From: Sphingomonas endolithica
GTDB taxonomy: Bacteria; Pseudomonadota; Alphaproteobacteria; Sphingomonadales; Sphingomonadaceae
Reading direction: 5' to 3'
Assembly (NCBI RefSeq): GCF_025231525.1
Contig: NZ_CP103057.1
Coordinates: 1,071,001-1,135,000 of the forward strand
Length of the DNA stretch: 64,000 nt
In this document: one piece after another, positions 52,859 through 61,638 of the stretch
Layout: each line of letters opens with the position of its first letter
Position numbering within the stretch: the first letter of the stretch is position 1
Position numbers and translations under genes: made by a program
The notes under the pieces: model-generated
Told to the model about the DNA's origin: nothing
The model's input: only the letters and a program-made list of their open reading frames with translations
Database searches by the model: none

Positions 52859-53863
52859 TTACCACTCGATCCCGATCTTGCCGAAATGCTCGCCGCCTTG
52901 CTGCATCCGGAACGCGTCGGCGAGTTGATCGAGCGGGAAGCGGCGGTCGACGACGGGCTTGATCCCGCTGGTTTCCAGCGCGCGCACGAAATCCTGCTGT
53001 TCGCGCCGGCTGCCGACAATCAGGCCCTGCAGCCGCGCCTGCTTGCTCATCAACGCCGCCGTCGGCACCTCGCCGCTGGCACCCGTCAGCACGCCGATCA
53101 GCGAGATATGTCCGCCGACGCGCACGGCCTTGATCGACTGCGCCAGCGTACCCGGCCCACCGACCTCGACGACATGATCGACGCCGCGCCCGGCCCAGTC
53201 GAGCACCTTCTGGCCCCACTCCGGGTCCTCACGATAGTTGAGCGTGAAATCGGCGCCCATCGCCTCTGCCCGCGCGAGCTTCTCGTCCGAGGAGGAGGTG
53301 ATCGCGACGGTCGCCCCCATCAGCTTGGCGATCTGCAACGCCCAGATCGACACGCCGCCCGTGCCCAGCAACAGCACGGTGTCGCCCGCCTTCAGCTTGC
53401 CGTCGACGATCAGCGCGCGCCACGCCGTCAATCCTGCGGTGGTGATCGCCGCCGCCTCGACCGCGTCATAGCCCTTGGGCGCATGCGTGAAGGCAGTCGC
53501 CGGCAGCACGACCTGTTCGCGCGCAAAGCCATCGATCCCGTCGCCCGGCGTTCGGGAGAAATCGCCGATCGTGGGGGTGCCATCCTGCCAATCGGGGAAG
53601 AAGCAGGATACGACCATGTCGCCCACCGCGAATTCGGTGACACCCGCCCCGACCGACTCGACCACGCCGGCACCATCGGCAAGCGGTATGCGGCCGTCGT
53701 CGCTCGGCATGTTCCCGGTGACGATGCCGAGATCGTGATAGTTGAGCGAGCTGCCGTGCAGCGCGACGCGGATCTCGCCCGCGGCCGGTTCGCCCGGTGT
53801 CGCGCGGTCGCTGATCGATAGCTGGTCCAACCCACCGGGCGACCGCAACGTAACTGTTTTCAT
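52859..53863 (-). CDS. MDR-family (zinc-free) NAD(P)-dependent alcohol dehydrogenase
   Basis: A 334-residue medium-chain dehydrogenase/reductase of the quinone-oxidoreductase type: LNYHDLGIVTGNMP (~40), GAGVVESVGAGVTEFAVGD (~65-83), the cofactor motif LLLGTGGVSIWALQIAKL (~163). The structural-zinc cysteines typical of many alcohol dehydrogenases are not seen, so it probably lacks the metal. AAGGAAAT precedes the ATG. It faces away from the ABC genes; the rest of its cluster (reductases, MFS) is downstream, suggesting a shared pathway of unknown substrate. Confidence 0.9.
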   Translation of the reverse strand: MKTVTLRSPGGLDQLSISDRATPGEPAAGEIRVALHGSSLNYHDLGIVTGNMPSDDGRIPLADGAGVVESVGAGVTEFAVGDMVVSCFFPDWQDGTPTIGDFSRTPGDGIDGFAREQVVLPATAFTHAPKGYDAVEAAAITTAGLTAWRALIVDGKLKAGDTVLLLGTGGVSIWALQIAKLMGATVAITSSSDEKLARAEAMGADFTLNYREDPEWGQKVLDWAGRGVDHVVEVGGPGTLAQSIKAVRVGGHISLIGVLTGASGEVPTAALMSKQARLQGLIVGSRREQQDFVRALETSGIKPVVDRRFPLDQLADAFRMQQGGEHFGKIGIEW

Positions 53864-54055
53864 GCTGATTTCCTTGTGCTCGCCGAACCGAACGCACGGA
53901 TGCCGAAAGCTTTCCCTCTGCCCAGCTCAAGCGGCACCCATTGACCCCGGCCAGCCTCGCGCATCGCCTCTGCCGCCCGCTCACGGCTCGATCCAACCGT
54001 GCTTTACATCGGCAACACAGCTGATAATTTCTGCCTCGTAACGGGGGAATCACAG

Positions 54056-54967
54056 ATGCTCGAACTGGCACATGTAACGCATGTCTACGCCAACGGAACG
54101 CGCGCGCTCGACGATGTCAGCCTGACCATCCCCAACGGCATGTTCGGGCTGCTCGGCCCCAATGGCGCCGGCAAATCAACACTGATGCGCACCGTGGCGA
54201 CGTTGCAGACGCCGACGTCGGGCACGATCCGCTTCGGCGAGATCGACGTGATCGCCAACCCCGAGGCGCTGCGTGAATCACTCGGCTATCTGCCGCAGGA
54301 TTTCGGCGTCTACCCGCGCGTATCGGCCTATGACATGCTCGATCACATGGCGGTCCTAAAGGGCGTCGCCTCGGCGCGCGAGCGCAAGGAAACGGTCGAG
54401 ACGTTGCTCAACCAGACCAATCTCTGGTCGGTGCGCAAGAAGGCGATCGCGGGTTTTTCCGGCGGCATGCGGCAGCGCTTCGGCATCGCCCAGGCGCTGA
54501 TCGGCAATCCCGGCCTGATCATCGTCGACGAGCCGACCGCCGGCCTCGATCCCGAAGAGCGCAACCGCTTCCTCAACCTGCTGGCCGAGATCGGCGAGAA
54601 CGTGGTGGTGATCCTGTCGACCCATATCGTCGAGGATGTCGCCGATCTGTGCCCGCGCATGGCGGTGCTGGCGGCGGGGAGAATCCAGCTGGAGGGCGCC
54701 CCGCTCGACCTGATCGAGCAGACGCGCGGCAATGTCTGGGCCAAGACGATCGGGCGCGACGAGCTGGAGGACAGCCGGCGGCAGTACGAGGTGATCTCCA
54801 CCCGGCTGTTCGCCGGGCGGACGATCATCCACATCCTGTCGAACGACGATCCCGGCGACGGGTTCACGCGCGCCGAGGGCGGGTTGGAGGACGTGTATTT
54901 CTCCACCCTCGCCCGGTCGCGCCGCGTGCCGGCGGCCGAAGCTACCTCCTCCACCGTCGCGGCCTGA
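54056..54967 (+). CDS. ABC transporter ATP-binding protein
   Basis: A 303-residue ATPase that powers the fused permease encoded next. It has Walker A GPNGAGKST (~38-46), Q-loop GYLPQDFGVYPRVS, the signature FSGGMRQRFGIAQ (~139) and Walker B LIIVDEPTAGLD (~158), followed by the switch His in STHIVED. The C-terminal extension of about 80 residues is variable. GGGGGA lies 7 bases before ATG 54056. The permease starts 6 bases after the stop, a tight operon. Confidence 0.95.
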   Translation: MLELAHVTHVYANGTRALDDVSLTIPNGMFGLLGPNGAGKSTLMRTVATLQTPTSGTIRFGEIDVIANPEALRESLGYLPQDFGVYPRVSAYDMLDHMAVLKGVASARERKETVETLLNQTNLWSVRKKAIAGFSGGMRQRFGIAQALIGNPGLIIVDEPTAGLDPEERNRFLNLLAEIGENVVVILSTHIVEDVADLCPRMAVLAAGRIQLEGAPLDLIEQTRGNVWAKTIGRDELEDSRRQYEVISTRLFAGRTIIHILSNDDPGDGFTRAEGGLEDVYFSTLARSRRVPAAEATSSTVAA

Positions 54968-54973
54968 GCGCAG

Positions 54974-57900
54974 ATGTTCGGCCAGATCGCCCGCTTCGAG
55001 CTGCGCTACCAGTTGCGCAATCCGGTCTTCTGGACCGTCTCGATCCTGTTCTTCCTGCTGACCTTCGGGGCGATGACGGTCGATCAGATCCAGATCGGCA
55101 GCGGCGCCAACATCCACAAGAACGCGCCCGTCGCGATCGCCAATATCCACCTGATCATGTCGCTGTTCTTCATGTTCGTGACGACGGCGTTCGTCGCCAA
55201 CGTGATCGTGCGCGACGATGAGAGCGGGTTCGGCCCGATGGTTCGATCGACCCGCGTGAGCAAGTTGGATTACCTGCTCGCCCGCTTCCTCGGCGCGTTC
55301 GCCGCAGCGGCGGTGGCCTTTGCGGCGATCCCGCTGGCGATCTGGCTCGGCTCGCTGATGCCCTGGATCGATCCCGAGAAACTCGGGCCCAATCGCCTCG
55401 GCGATTACGCCTATGCCTATTTCCTGCTCGCTTTGCCCAACGTCTTCCTGACGTCGGCGATCTTCTTCGCGGTCGCGACGATGACGCGATCGATGATGTA
55501 TTCCTATCTCGGCGTGATCGTCTTCCTGGTGCTGTATCTGGCGCTGAGCACGATCCTGCGCACCAAGCCCGAATGGCGCACCTTCGGCAGCTACATCGAG
55601 TTGTTCGGCCTGGGCGCGTTCAATACGACCACGCGCTATTGGACGGCAAGCGACGCCAATGCCGGCCTGCCCGCCTTTGCCGGCGTGTTGGTGTGGAACC
55701 GCCTGATCTCGATCGCGATCGGCCTGCTGGCGATCGCCATCGCCTATGCCCGCTTCAGTTTTGCCGAACGCGGCCTGTCCAAGCGCAAGCTGCGCCGGCA
55801 GCAACACAAGACGGCGAAGCTCGCGGCAACGGCGCCGGTGCTGGTCGACACCCTGCCCGCCGCTCGACCCGCCCAGGCGGCGTGGACACGGCTCCTCGCG
55901 CGGTGCCGGTTCGAGATGGCTCTGGTGTTCCGCAGCCCGGCCTTTCTCGTGCTGTTGCTGATCGGGCTGTTCAATGCCGTTTCCGGGCTGCTCTTCTCGG
56001 GCGAGCAATATGGCACGCCGATCCGCCAGCTGACCTTTGCGGTGATCGGTACGCTGCAGGGCAGCTTCTCGATCATCCCGATCATCATCGCGATCTATCA
56101 TGCCGGCGAACTGGTCTGGCGAGACCGCGAGCGCGGCATGCACGAGATCGTCGACGCGACGTCGCTGCCCAATTGGGCCTATCTCGTGCCCAAGGTGCTC
56201 GCCATCACCGGCGTGCTGTTCGCCACCACCATCGTCTCGGTGGTAGCCGCCTGCCTGATCCAATTGGCGCGCGGCCAGACCGATTTGGCGCTGGGCCAGT
56301 ATTTCGCCTGGTACGTGCTGCCGATGACCGCCGATGCGCTGATCCTCGCGATCCTCGCCGTGTTCATCCAGGCGCTGTCGCCCAACAAATATGTCGGCTG
56401 GGCGATCATGGTGATCTACCTCGTCGCGACCATCACGCTGACCAGCATGGGGTTCGAACACCCGCTGTATCAATATGGCAGCACCGGCAACGTCCAGCTG
56501 TCGGACATGAATGGCGACCAGATCGGTGGCCCGCGCGCCTGGTGGTTGCGGCTCTATTGGGGCGGCGTGGCGCTCGCTTTGTGCGTGTTCGCCCACCTGC
56601 TGTGGCGGCGCGGCACCGAGACCCGGCTGAAACGACGGCTGCTGCAGCTGCCGGGTCGGTTGATCGGCGTGCCCGGCGCCGTGCTGGCGGGCGCGCTGCT
56701 CGTCACGGCGGCGAGCGGCGCGTACCTCTACCACGACATGAACGTGATCAACACGTACCGCACCGCGCCGGACGGCGAGCGTCGCCTGGCCGAATATGAA
56801 AAGAAATACCTCAAATATGCCGCGCTGAAGCAGCCGTCGGTTACCGACATGCGGCTGAACGTGGCGCTCTATCCCGACCAGCGCCGGATGGAGGCAAGCG
56901 GCACATACGTCTTCGTCAACGATACCGGCGCGCCGCTGCGCGACCTCCACGTCCGGCTGATGCACGATCAGACGCGGCTCGGCACCGTCACCATCCCCGG
57001 CGCGCGGCTGGTGATGAACGACGACGACCTGCATTATCGCATCTATCGCTTTGCCACGCCGCTGACACCTGGCGCGCGTGGTACGCTGACCTTCGCCTCG
57101 ACGCGCTGGCAGCGCGGCATCGTCGCCAATAACGACGATACGCGCGTGGTCGGCAACGGCACTTTCCTGCAGAACGAGGAACTCGCGCCGCAACTGGGCA
57201 TGAGCCGCGACGGCATGCTGCAGGATCGCGCCAAACGCCGCAAATACGGCCTGCCGCCCGAACTGCGCATGGCCAAGCTCGAGGATCGCTCGGCACAGGC
57301 GCGCAACGAAATCGGCGATGCCCCGTGGGTGCGCTCCGACATCACCGTCTCGACGATCGCTGGCCAGGTGCCGGTCGCGCCGGGTCGCAAGGTGAGCGAT
57401 ACGACCAGTGGCGGTCGCCGCACCGCACGCTATGTATCGACGGTGCCGATCCTCGCCTTCTTCTCGGTGCAGTCGGCAGCCTATGCCGAGAAATCGCGCA
57501 CGGCGGACGGCACCAACCTTACCGTCTTCTACGATCCGCAGCATGCCTTCAACGTGGATCGCATGCTGGATGCGATGCAGCGCTCGCTGCGTTACTACCG
57601 CGCCAATTTCGGCCCCTACCAGTTCGACTATGCGCGCATCCTCGAATTCCCCGGCTACGCCAGCTACGCGCAGGCCTTCGCCGGCACGATCCCCTATTCG
57701 GAACGGATCGGGTTCATCGCGGACGGGCGCGATGCCGAGAAGATCGATTATGTCAGCTACGTCACCGCGCACGAGCTCGGCCACCAATATTGGGGGCACC
57801 AACTGGTCGGCGCCGACATGCAGGGCGGCACGATGCTGGTCGAGACGATGGCGCAATATTCTGCGCTGATGGTGATGAAGCACCAATATGGCGAGGACAA

Positions 57901-58564
57901 GATCCGCCGCTTCCTCAAGTACGAACTCGATTCCTACCTCCGGTCACGTGGTGGCGAGGTGATCGAGGAACTGCCGCTCGATCGTGTCGAGGGCCAGGGG
58001 TACATTCACTACCGCAAGGGCTCGCTGGTAATGTACCTGCTGCAGGATCGGCTTGGCGAGGCGCGGGTCAACGCCATGTTGCGCCTGCTGCTCGACCGCT
58101 ATCGCTTCAAGGGCAAGCCGTATCCGCGCTCGCTCGATCTCGTCCAGGGCTTCCTGTCGCTCGCCCGTACCCCCGCTGAACGGCAGTTGGTGAGCGACCT
58201 GCTCGATCGCATCACGGTGTACGACCTGAAGACAAAGACCGCGCAGACCCGCAAGCTGGCCAACGGCACGTACGAAACCACACTGACCGTCGATGCCGCC
58301 AAATTCTATGCCAGCGGCACCGGTGTCGAAAAGGCCGCGCCACTCGCCGACACGATCGACATCGGCGTCTTCGATCAGCGCCCAGGGCTGGGCAATTTCG
58401 CCGCGCGCGACGTCATCCTGAAGGAACGCCGGCCAATCGTCTCGGGCGTGCAGACGATACGGGTCGTGACGAAGCGCAAGCCCGCCTTTGCCGGCATCGA
58501 TCCCTACAACATGTACGTGGACCGCAACGGCGACGACAATGTGGTGTCGGTAACGTCGGACTGA
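54974..58564 (+). CDS. ABC-2 permease fused to M1 family zinc aminopeptidase domain
   Basis: A 1196-residue protein. Residues ~1-560 are an ABC-2-type permease with two blocks of membrane helices (FELRYQLRNPVFWTVSILFF first, a second start at ARCRFEMALVFRSPAFL about residue 310, a last helix at AVLAGALLVTAASGAYLY about 570). Residues ~600-1080 form an M1-type peptidase with HELGH at about 932-936 and the third zinc ligand in MLVETMAQYSAL (~955). No G-A-M-E-N motif is seen; the corresponding place reads AGTIPYSERIGF. The transport and peptide-cutting roles are probably coupled. Paired with the ATPase 6 bases upstream. Confidence 0.9.
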   Translation: MFGQIARFELRYQLRNPVFWTVSILFFLLTFGAMTVDQIQIGSGANIHKNAPVAIANIHLIMSLFFMFVTTAFVANVIVRDDESGFGPMVRSTRVSKLDYLLARFLGAFAAAAVAFAAIPLAIWLGSLMPWIDPEKLGPNRLGDYAYAYFLLALPNVFLTSAIFFAVATMTRSMMYSYLGVIVFLVLYLALSTILRTKPEWRTFGSYIELFGLGAFNTTTRYWTASDANAGLPAFAGVLVWNRLISIAIGLLAIAIAYARFSFAERGLSKRKLRRQQHKTAKLAATAPVLVDTLPAARPAQAAWTRLLARCRFEMALVFRSPAFLVLLLIGLFNAVSGLLFSGEQYGTPIRQLTFAVIGTLQGSFSIIPIIIAIYHAGELVWRDRERGMHEIVDATSLPNWAYLVPKVLAITGVLFATTIVSVVAACLIQLARGQTDLALGQYFAWYVLPMTADALILAILAVFIQALSPNKYVGWAIMVIYLVATITLTSMGFEHPLYQYGSTGNVQLSDMNGDQIGGPRAWWLRLYWGGVALALCVFAHLLWRRGTETRLKRRLLQLPGRLIGVPGAVLAGALLVTAASGAYLYHDMNVINTYRTAPDGERRLAEYEKKYLKYAALKQPSVTDMRLNVALYPDQRRMEASGTYVFVNDTGAPLRDLHVRLMHDQTRLGTVTIPGARLVMNDDDLHYRIYRFATPLTPGARGTLTFASTRWQRGIVANNDDTRVVGNGTFLQNEELAPQLGMSRDGMLQDRAKRRKYGLPPELRMAKLEDRSAQARNEIGDAPWVRSDITVSTIAGQVPVAPGRKVSDTTSGGRRTARYVSTVPILAFFSVQSAAYAEKSRTADGTNLTVFYDPQHAFNVDRMLDAMQRSLRYYRANFGPYQFDYARILEFPGYASYAQAFAGTIPYSERIGFIADGRDAEKIDYVSYVTAHELGHQYWGHQLVGADMQGGTMLVETMAQYSALMVMKHQYGEDKIRRFLKYELDSYLRSRGGEVIEELPLDRVEGQGYIHYRKGSLVMYLLQDRLGEARVNAMLRLLLDRYRFKGKPYPRSLDLVQGFLSLARTPAERQLVSDLLDRITVYDLKTKTAQTRKLANGTYETTLTVDAAKFYASGTGVEKAAPLADTIDIGVFDQRPGLGNFAARDVILKERRPIVSGVQTIRVVTKRKPAFAGIDPYNMYVDRNGDDNVVSVTSD

Positions 58565-58615
58565 ATTCGACCAGGCCGCCGCCGCCGGGATTAGCGTAGC
58601 TCGATAAACGCGCCT

Positions 58616-58694
58616 GTTCCCCTGCGCACGCAGAGGCTCGGGGCCACAACAGGCGCCTTTGGGGCTCTGGGTCCCTGCTTTCGCAGGGAAACTG
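58616..58694. repeat. Degraded palindrome pair (family B-like)
   Basis: TGTTCCCCTGCGCACGCAGAG and CTGGGTCCCTGCTTTCGCAG units face each other in a ~300-base gap without genes, after the permease gene. The match to family B is only partial. Confidence 0.5.
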
Positions 58695-58872
58695 AACCGC
58701 TTTGCTCAACGGCGCTCCACCCATCGAGCATGGTCGCTCCGCTGCAGCAGCACGATTTCTGGGGCGCCGTGCCCGCTCGGCCCGGAACCCGTCGACGCGC
58801 GCACGTGCCTGCCCGCTTTCCAATCTCTTCCCGGCCCGTTAGGCAGCAGGGCCTAGGAAGAGGAAAACGCCG

Positions 58873-60474
58873 ATGAGCGCCCCGGTGCTCGACACCAAGC
58901 TGAACCCCGACGACGCGACGTTCCGCGCCAATGCAGCGCATAACCGCACGCTCGCCGCGACACTGCGCACCGATGTCGCCACCGCGGCACTCGGCGGCAA
59001 CGAAGCGTCCCGCGCCAGGCATACGGCACGCGGCAAGCTCCTCCCGCGCGATCGTGTCGAGCGGCTGCTCGATCCTGGCAGCCCGTTCCTGGAAATCGGC
59101 CAACTCGCGGCCAATGGCCTGTACGACGACGAGGTGCCCGGCGCGGGGGTGATCGCCGGCATTGGCCGCGTCTCCGGCCGCCAGGTGATGATCCTGTGCA
59201 ACGACGCGACGGTGAAGGGCGGCACCTATTACCCGCTGACCGTCAAGAAGCATCTCCGCGCGCAGGAGATCGCCGAGCAGAACATGCTGCCCTGCATCTA
59301 CCTCGTCGATTCGGGCGGCGCGAACCTCCCGCACCAGGCCGAAGTGTTCCCCGACCGCGATCATTTCGGCCGCATCTTCTTCAACCAGGCCAATATGAGC
59401 GCCAAGGGCATCCCGCAGATCGCCTGCGTGATGGGCAGCTGCACCGCCGGCGGCGCCTATGTCCCTGCCATGTCCGACGAGACGATCATCGTCCGCGGCC
59501 AGGGCACGATCTTCCTTGCCGGCCCGCCGCTAGTGAAGGCCGCAACCGGCGAAGTGATCAGTGCCGAGGAACTGGGCGGCGCCGACACGCACGGGCGTAG
59601 ATCGGGTGTGGTCGATCACGTCGCCGAGAATGACGAACACGCACTGACCATCGTCCGCGACATCGTCTCCACGCTGCAACCGCAAGCCGGAGGAGACCTG
59701 AACCTCAAGGACCCGCGGCCGCCGAAGTTTGACGCCGAGGACCTGTACGGCATCGTGCCGCAAGACGTCCGCGCGCCGTACGACGTGCATGAGATCATCG
59801 CGCGGCTCGTCGACGGCAGCGAGTTCCACGAGTTCAAGGCGCTGTACGGCACCAGCCTGGTCTGCGGCTTTGCACATATCTGGGGCGTCCCGGTCGCGAT
59901 CCTCGCCAATAATGGCGTATTGTTCAGCGAGAGTGCGCAGAAAGGCGCGCATTTCATCGAGCTGGCCTGCCAGCGCCGTATCCCGCTCCTCTTCCTGCAG
60001 AACATCTCCGGGTTCATGGTCGGCGGCAAATACGAGGCGGAGGGCATCGCCAAGCACGGTGCCAAGCTCGTCACCGCCGTCGCCACGGCGAGCGTGCCCA
60101 AGATCACCGTGCTGATCGGTGGCAGCTTCGGCGCGGGCAATTACGGCATGTGCGGCCGCGCTTATTCCCCGCGCTTCCTGTTCAGCTGGCCGAACAGCCG
60201 CATCAGCGTGATGGGCGGCGAACAGGCCGCAAGCGTGTTGGCGACGGTGCACCGCGACGCGGAAAACTGGTCGGATCAGGAAGCCGAAGCCTTCAAGGCC
60301 CCGGTCCGCCAGAAATACGAAAACGAAGGCAACCCCTGGTACGCAACGGCGCGCCTGTGGGATGACGGCATCATCGACCCCGCGCAAACCCGCGATGTCT
60401 TGGGCCTGGCCTTCGCCGCGACGCTAAACGCTCCGATCCCCGAACGCCCCGCGTTCGGCGTGTTCCGGATGTGA
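58873..60474 (+). CDS. Methylcrotonyl-CoA carboxylase, carboxyltransferase (beta) subunit
   Basis: Carboxylates 3-methylcrotonyl-CoA in leucine breakdown, with the biotin subunit at 61639. The 533-residue protein has the crotonase-like carboxyltransferase fold: [20 protein letters not shown] (~100), [20 protein letters not shown] (~153) and [16 protein letters not shown] (~196), and in the second half [13 protein letters not shown] with [17 protein letters not shown]. The sequence type ([16 protein letters not shown]) is that of methylcrotonyl rather than propionyl enzymes. A GGAAGAGG element precedes the ATG. Confidence 0.93.
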   Translation: MSAPVLDTKLNPDDATFRANAAHNRTLAATLRTDVATAALGGNEASRARHTARGKLLPRDRVERLLDPGSPFLEIGQLAANGLYDDEVPGAGVIAGIGRVSGRQVMILCNDATVKGGTYYPLTVKKHLRAQEIAEQNMLPCIYLVDSGGANLPHQAEVFPDRDHFGRIFFNQANMSAKGIPQIACVMGSCTAGGAYVPAMSDETIIVRGQGTIFLAGPPLVKAATGEVISAEELGGADTHGRRSGVVDHVAENDEHALTIVRDIVSTLQPQAGGDLNLKDPRPPKFDAEDLYGIVPQDVRAPYDVHEIIARLVDGSEFHEFKALYGTSLVCGFAHIWGVPVAILANNGVLFSESAQKGAHFIELACQRRIPLLFLQNISGFMVGGKYEAEGIAKHGAKLVTAVATASVPKITVLIGGSFGAGNYGMCGRAYSPRFLFSWPNSRISVMGGEQAASVLATVHRDAENWSDQEAEAFKAPVRQKYENEGNPWYATARLWDDGIIDPAQTRDVLGLAFAATLNAPIPERPAFGVFRM

Positions 60475-60488
60475 AGCTTAGCACGCCC

Positions 60489-60908
60489 CTAAAATTCCTT
60501 CCCGAGCTCGTCTCGGGGAGGGGGACCGCCCGGCGCAGCCGGGGGGTGGAGGGGTGCGCGCTCCCCAACACGCTCCGCAATGAAGAGCAGAACACCCTCG
60601 AGGTTGTTCAAAATATCGGCAGCCGCAATGCGCAACGTCTCGATCCCGCGCGCGCCAAGCCAAGCATCCCGGGCAGCATCACGAGCCGGCCGATCGCCCC
60701 GCGAGTGCGCCTCGCCATCCACTTCAATGCAAAGCTTCCCCCGATCGCAGTAGAAATCGAGCGCATACGGTCCCGCGGCATGCTGCTTGCGCCATTTAAG
60801 CCCGGTCTGCGAACGGCGAAGCCGCTGCCACAACAACACTTCGGGCAGCGTCATCTCCCGCCGCAGTTCGCGCGCTCTGTGATAGGCTTTGCCGGTACCC
60901 CTGATCAT
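60489..60908 (-). CDS. DUF559 nuclease-like protein, bracketed by inverted repeats
   Basis: A 139-residue protein of the DUF559 family, PD-(D/E)xK/VSR-like endonuclease fold. LPEVLLWQRLRRSQ (~25) is followed by ALDFYCDRGKLCIEVDG (~58-74), where the Asp and Glu plus a lysine make the expected active site. The last 22 codons are read from a repeat (REP-type DNA). Inverted repeats lie at 60498-60560 and 60927-60990, so the gene fills the space between them. It runs against the carboxylase operon. ATG 60908 is the start. The active role is unknown. Confidence 0.8.
   Translation of the reverse strand: MIRGTGKAYHRARELRREMTLPEVLLWQRLRRSQTGLKWRKQHAAGPYALDFYCDRGKLCIEVDGEAHSRGDRPARDAARDAWLGARGIETLRIAAADILNNLEGVLLFIAERVGERAPLHPPAAPGGPPPRDELGKEF
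60498..60560. repeat. Repeat E, left copy (overlaps DUF559 end)
   Basis: TTCCCGAGCTCGTCTCGGGG, then AGGGGGACC and GGTGGAGGGGT, match the reverse complement of 60927-60990. The copy supplies the final codons of the DUF559 gene. Confidence 0.75.
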
Positions 60909-60926
60909 CTGCCCGCCCCCAAGCGC

Positions 60927-60990
60927 CGCACCAACCCCTCCACCATGCTTCGCGTGGTCCCCCTCCCCGAGACAAGCTCGGGGAGGAATG
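60927..60990. repeat. Repeat E, right copy (inverted)
   Basis: CCCCGAGCTTGTCTCGGGG with AGGGGGACC on one side and GGTGGAGGGGT on the other, in inverse orientation to 60498-60560. It lies just upstream of the DUF559 start and ends 11 bases before the next gene's ATG. Confidence 0.75.
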
Positions 60991-61001
60991 AAAGGTAAGC
61001 C

Positions 61002-61481
61002 ATGGGTCTTCTGCTCGCCCTTCTCCTCGCCCAGACCACGCCGATCCAGCCAATGCCGAAGGGTACCGGGCTGCCGCCCCCCGGCACCGAGGAAGCTGCC
61101 GTCATGGCACCCGTCAACGCGCTGTTGGCCGCGCTTGCCACGCGCAACGGTGCCGCCGTGCTGCCCTACGTCCTCGCCGACGGTGGTATCATGGTCGCCA
61201 GCGAAAAGCCCGATGGCGCGCGCGCCGTCCGCCGTTCCGGCTGGGCGGCCTGGGTCGCCAGCATCACCCCGGGCACGGAGCGCTACGAACAACGCCTCTA
61301 CGATCCGGCGGTAGAGATCGACGGCGATGTCGCGATGGTATGGGGCCGCTACGACTTCCGCGTGGACGGCAAGATCGCGCATTGCGGTTACGATCACGTC
61401 GATCTGGTGCGCGACGGCGGACGGTGGAAGATCGCTAACCTCAGCTATTCGATGCGTACCACCGGCTGCGAGGCGCTGTGA
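61002..61481 (+). CDS. Nuclear transport factor 2-like (SnoaL/DUF4440-type) protein
   Basis: A 159-residue exported or membrane-tethered cone-shaped-fold protein. An N-terminal hydrophobic signal-like run (MGLLLALLLAQTT) precedes the NTF2-like domain (~28-155), with VNALLAALATRNGAAVLPYV, VAMVWGRYDFRVDGK and GGRWKIANLSYSMR typical. It lies between the two carboxylase genes; the role there is unknown, perhaps none. AAAGGTAAG precedes the ATG. Confidence 0.8.
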   Translation: MGLLLALLLAQTTPIQPMPKGTGLPPPGTEEAAVMAPVNALLAALATRNGAAVLPYVLADGGIMVASEKPDGARAVRRSGWAAWVASITPGTERYEQRLYDPAVEIDGDVAMVWGRYDFRVDGKIAHCGYDHVDLVRDGGRWKIANLSYSMRTTGCEAL

Positions 61482-61597
61482 TAAAGACGCTGTCCTACAC
61501 ACCCGCAATCGCGTTAGGCTCGGGTTTGATGACTGCCACGCGTCCTCTCGCCTGCCTGCCGCTATGCCCGGCGGATGTTGAGAGGCTCGGCCGGAAT

Positions 61598-61631
61598 CCT
61601 GCCCGCGTCTCAACCTTCTCAACATTCGCGG
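61598..61631 (-). repeat. 34-bp repeat upstream of the biotin carboxylase gene (copy 2)
   Basis: Reverse complement of 12263-12296 with 3 differences. It ends 7 bases before the carboxylase ATG, so it lies over the ribosome-binding region. A 9-base inverted element (ATGTTGAGA at 61575 against TCTCAACAT at 61617) is added upstream. Confidence 0.75.
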
Positions 61632-61638
61632 AGCCAAG

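Noticed and set aside
54356..57886. 1176-residue open frame on the minus strand
   Set aside because: Antisense to the ABC ATPase and the fused permease-peptidase, which have strong motifs. Its low-complexity Gln/Arg/Asp/Gly composition is the mirror of codon bias; no family is recognisable.
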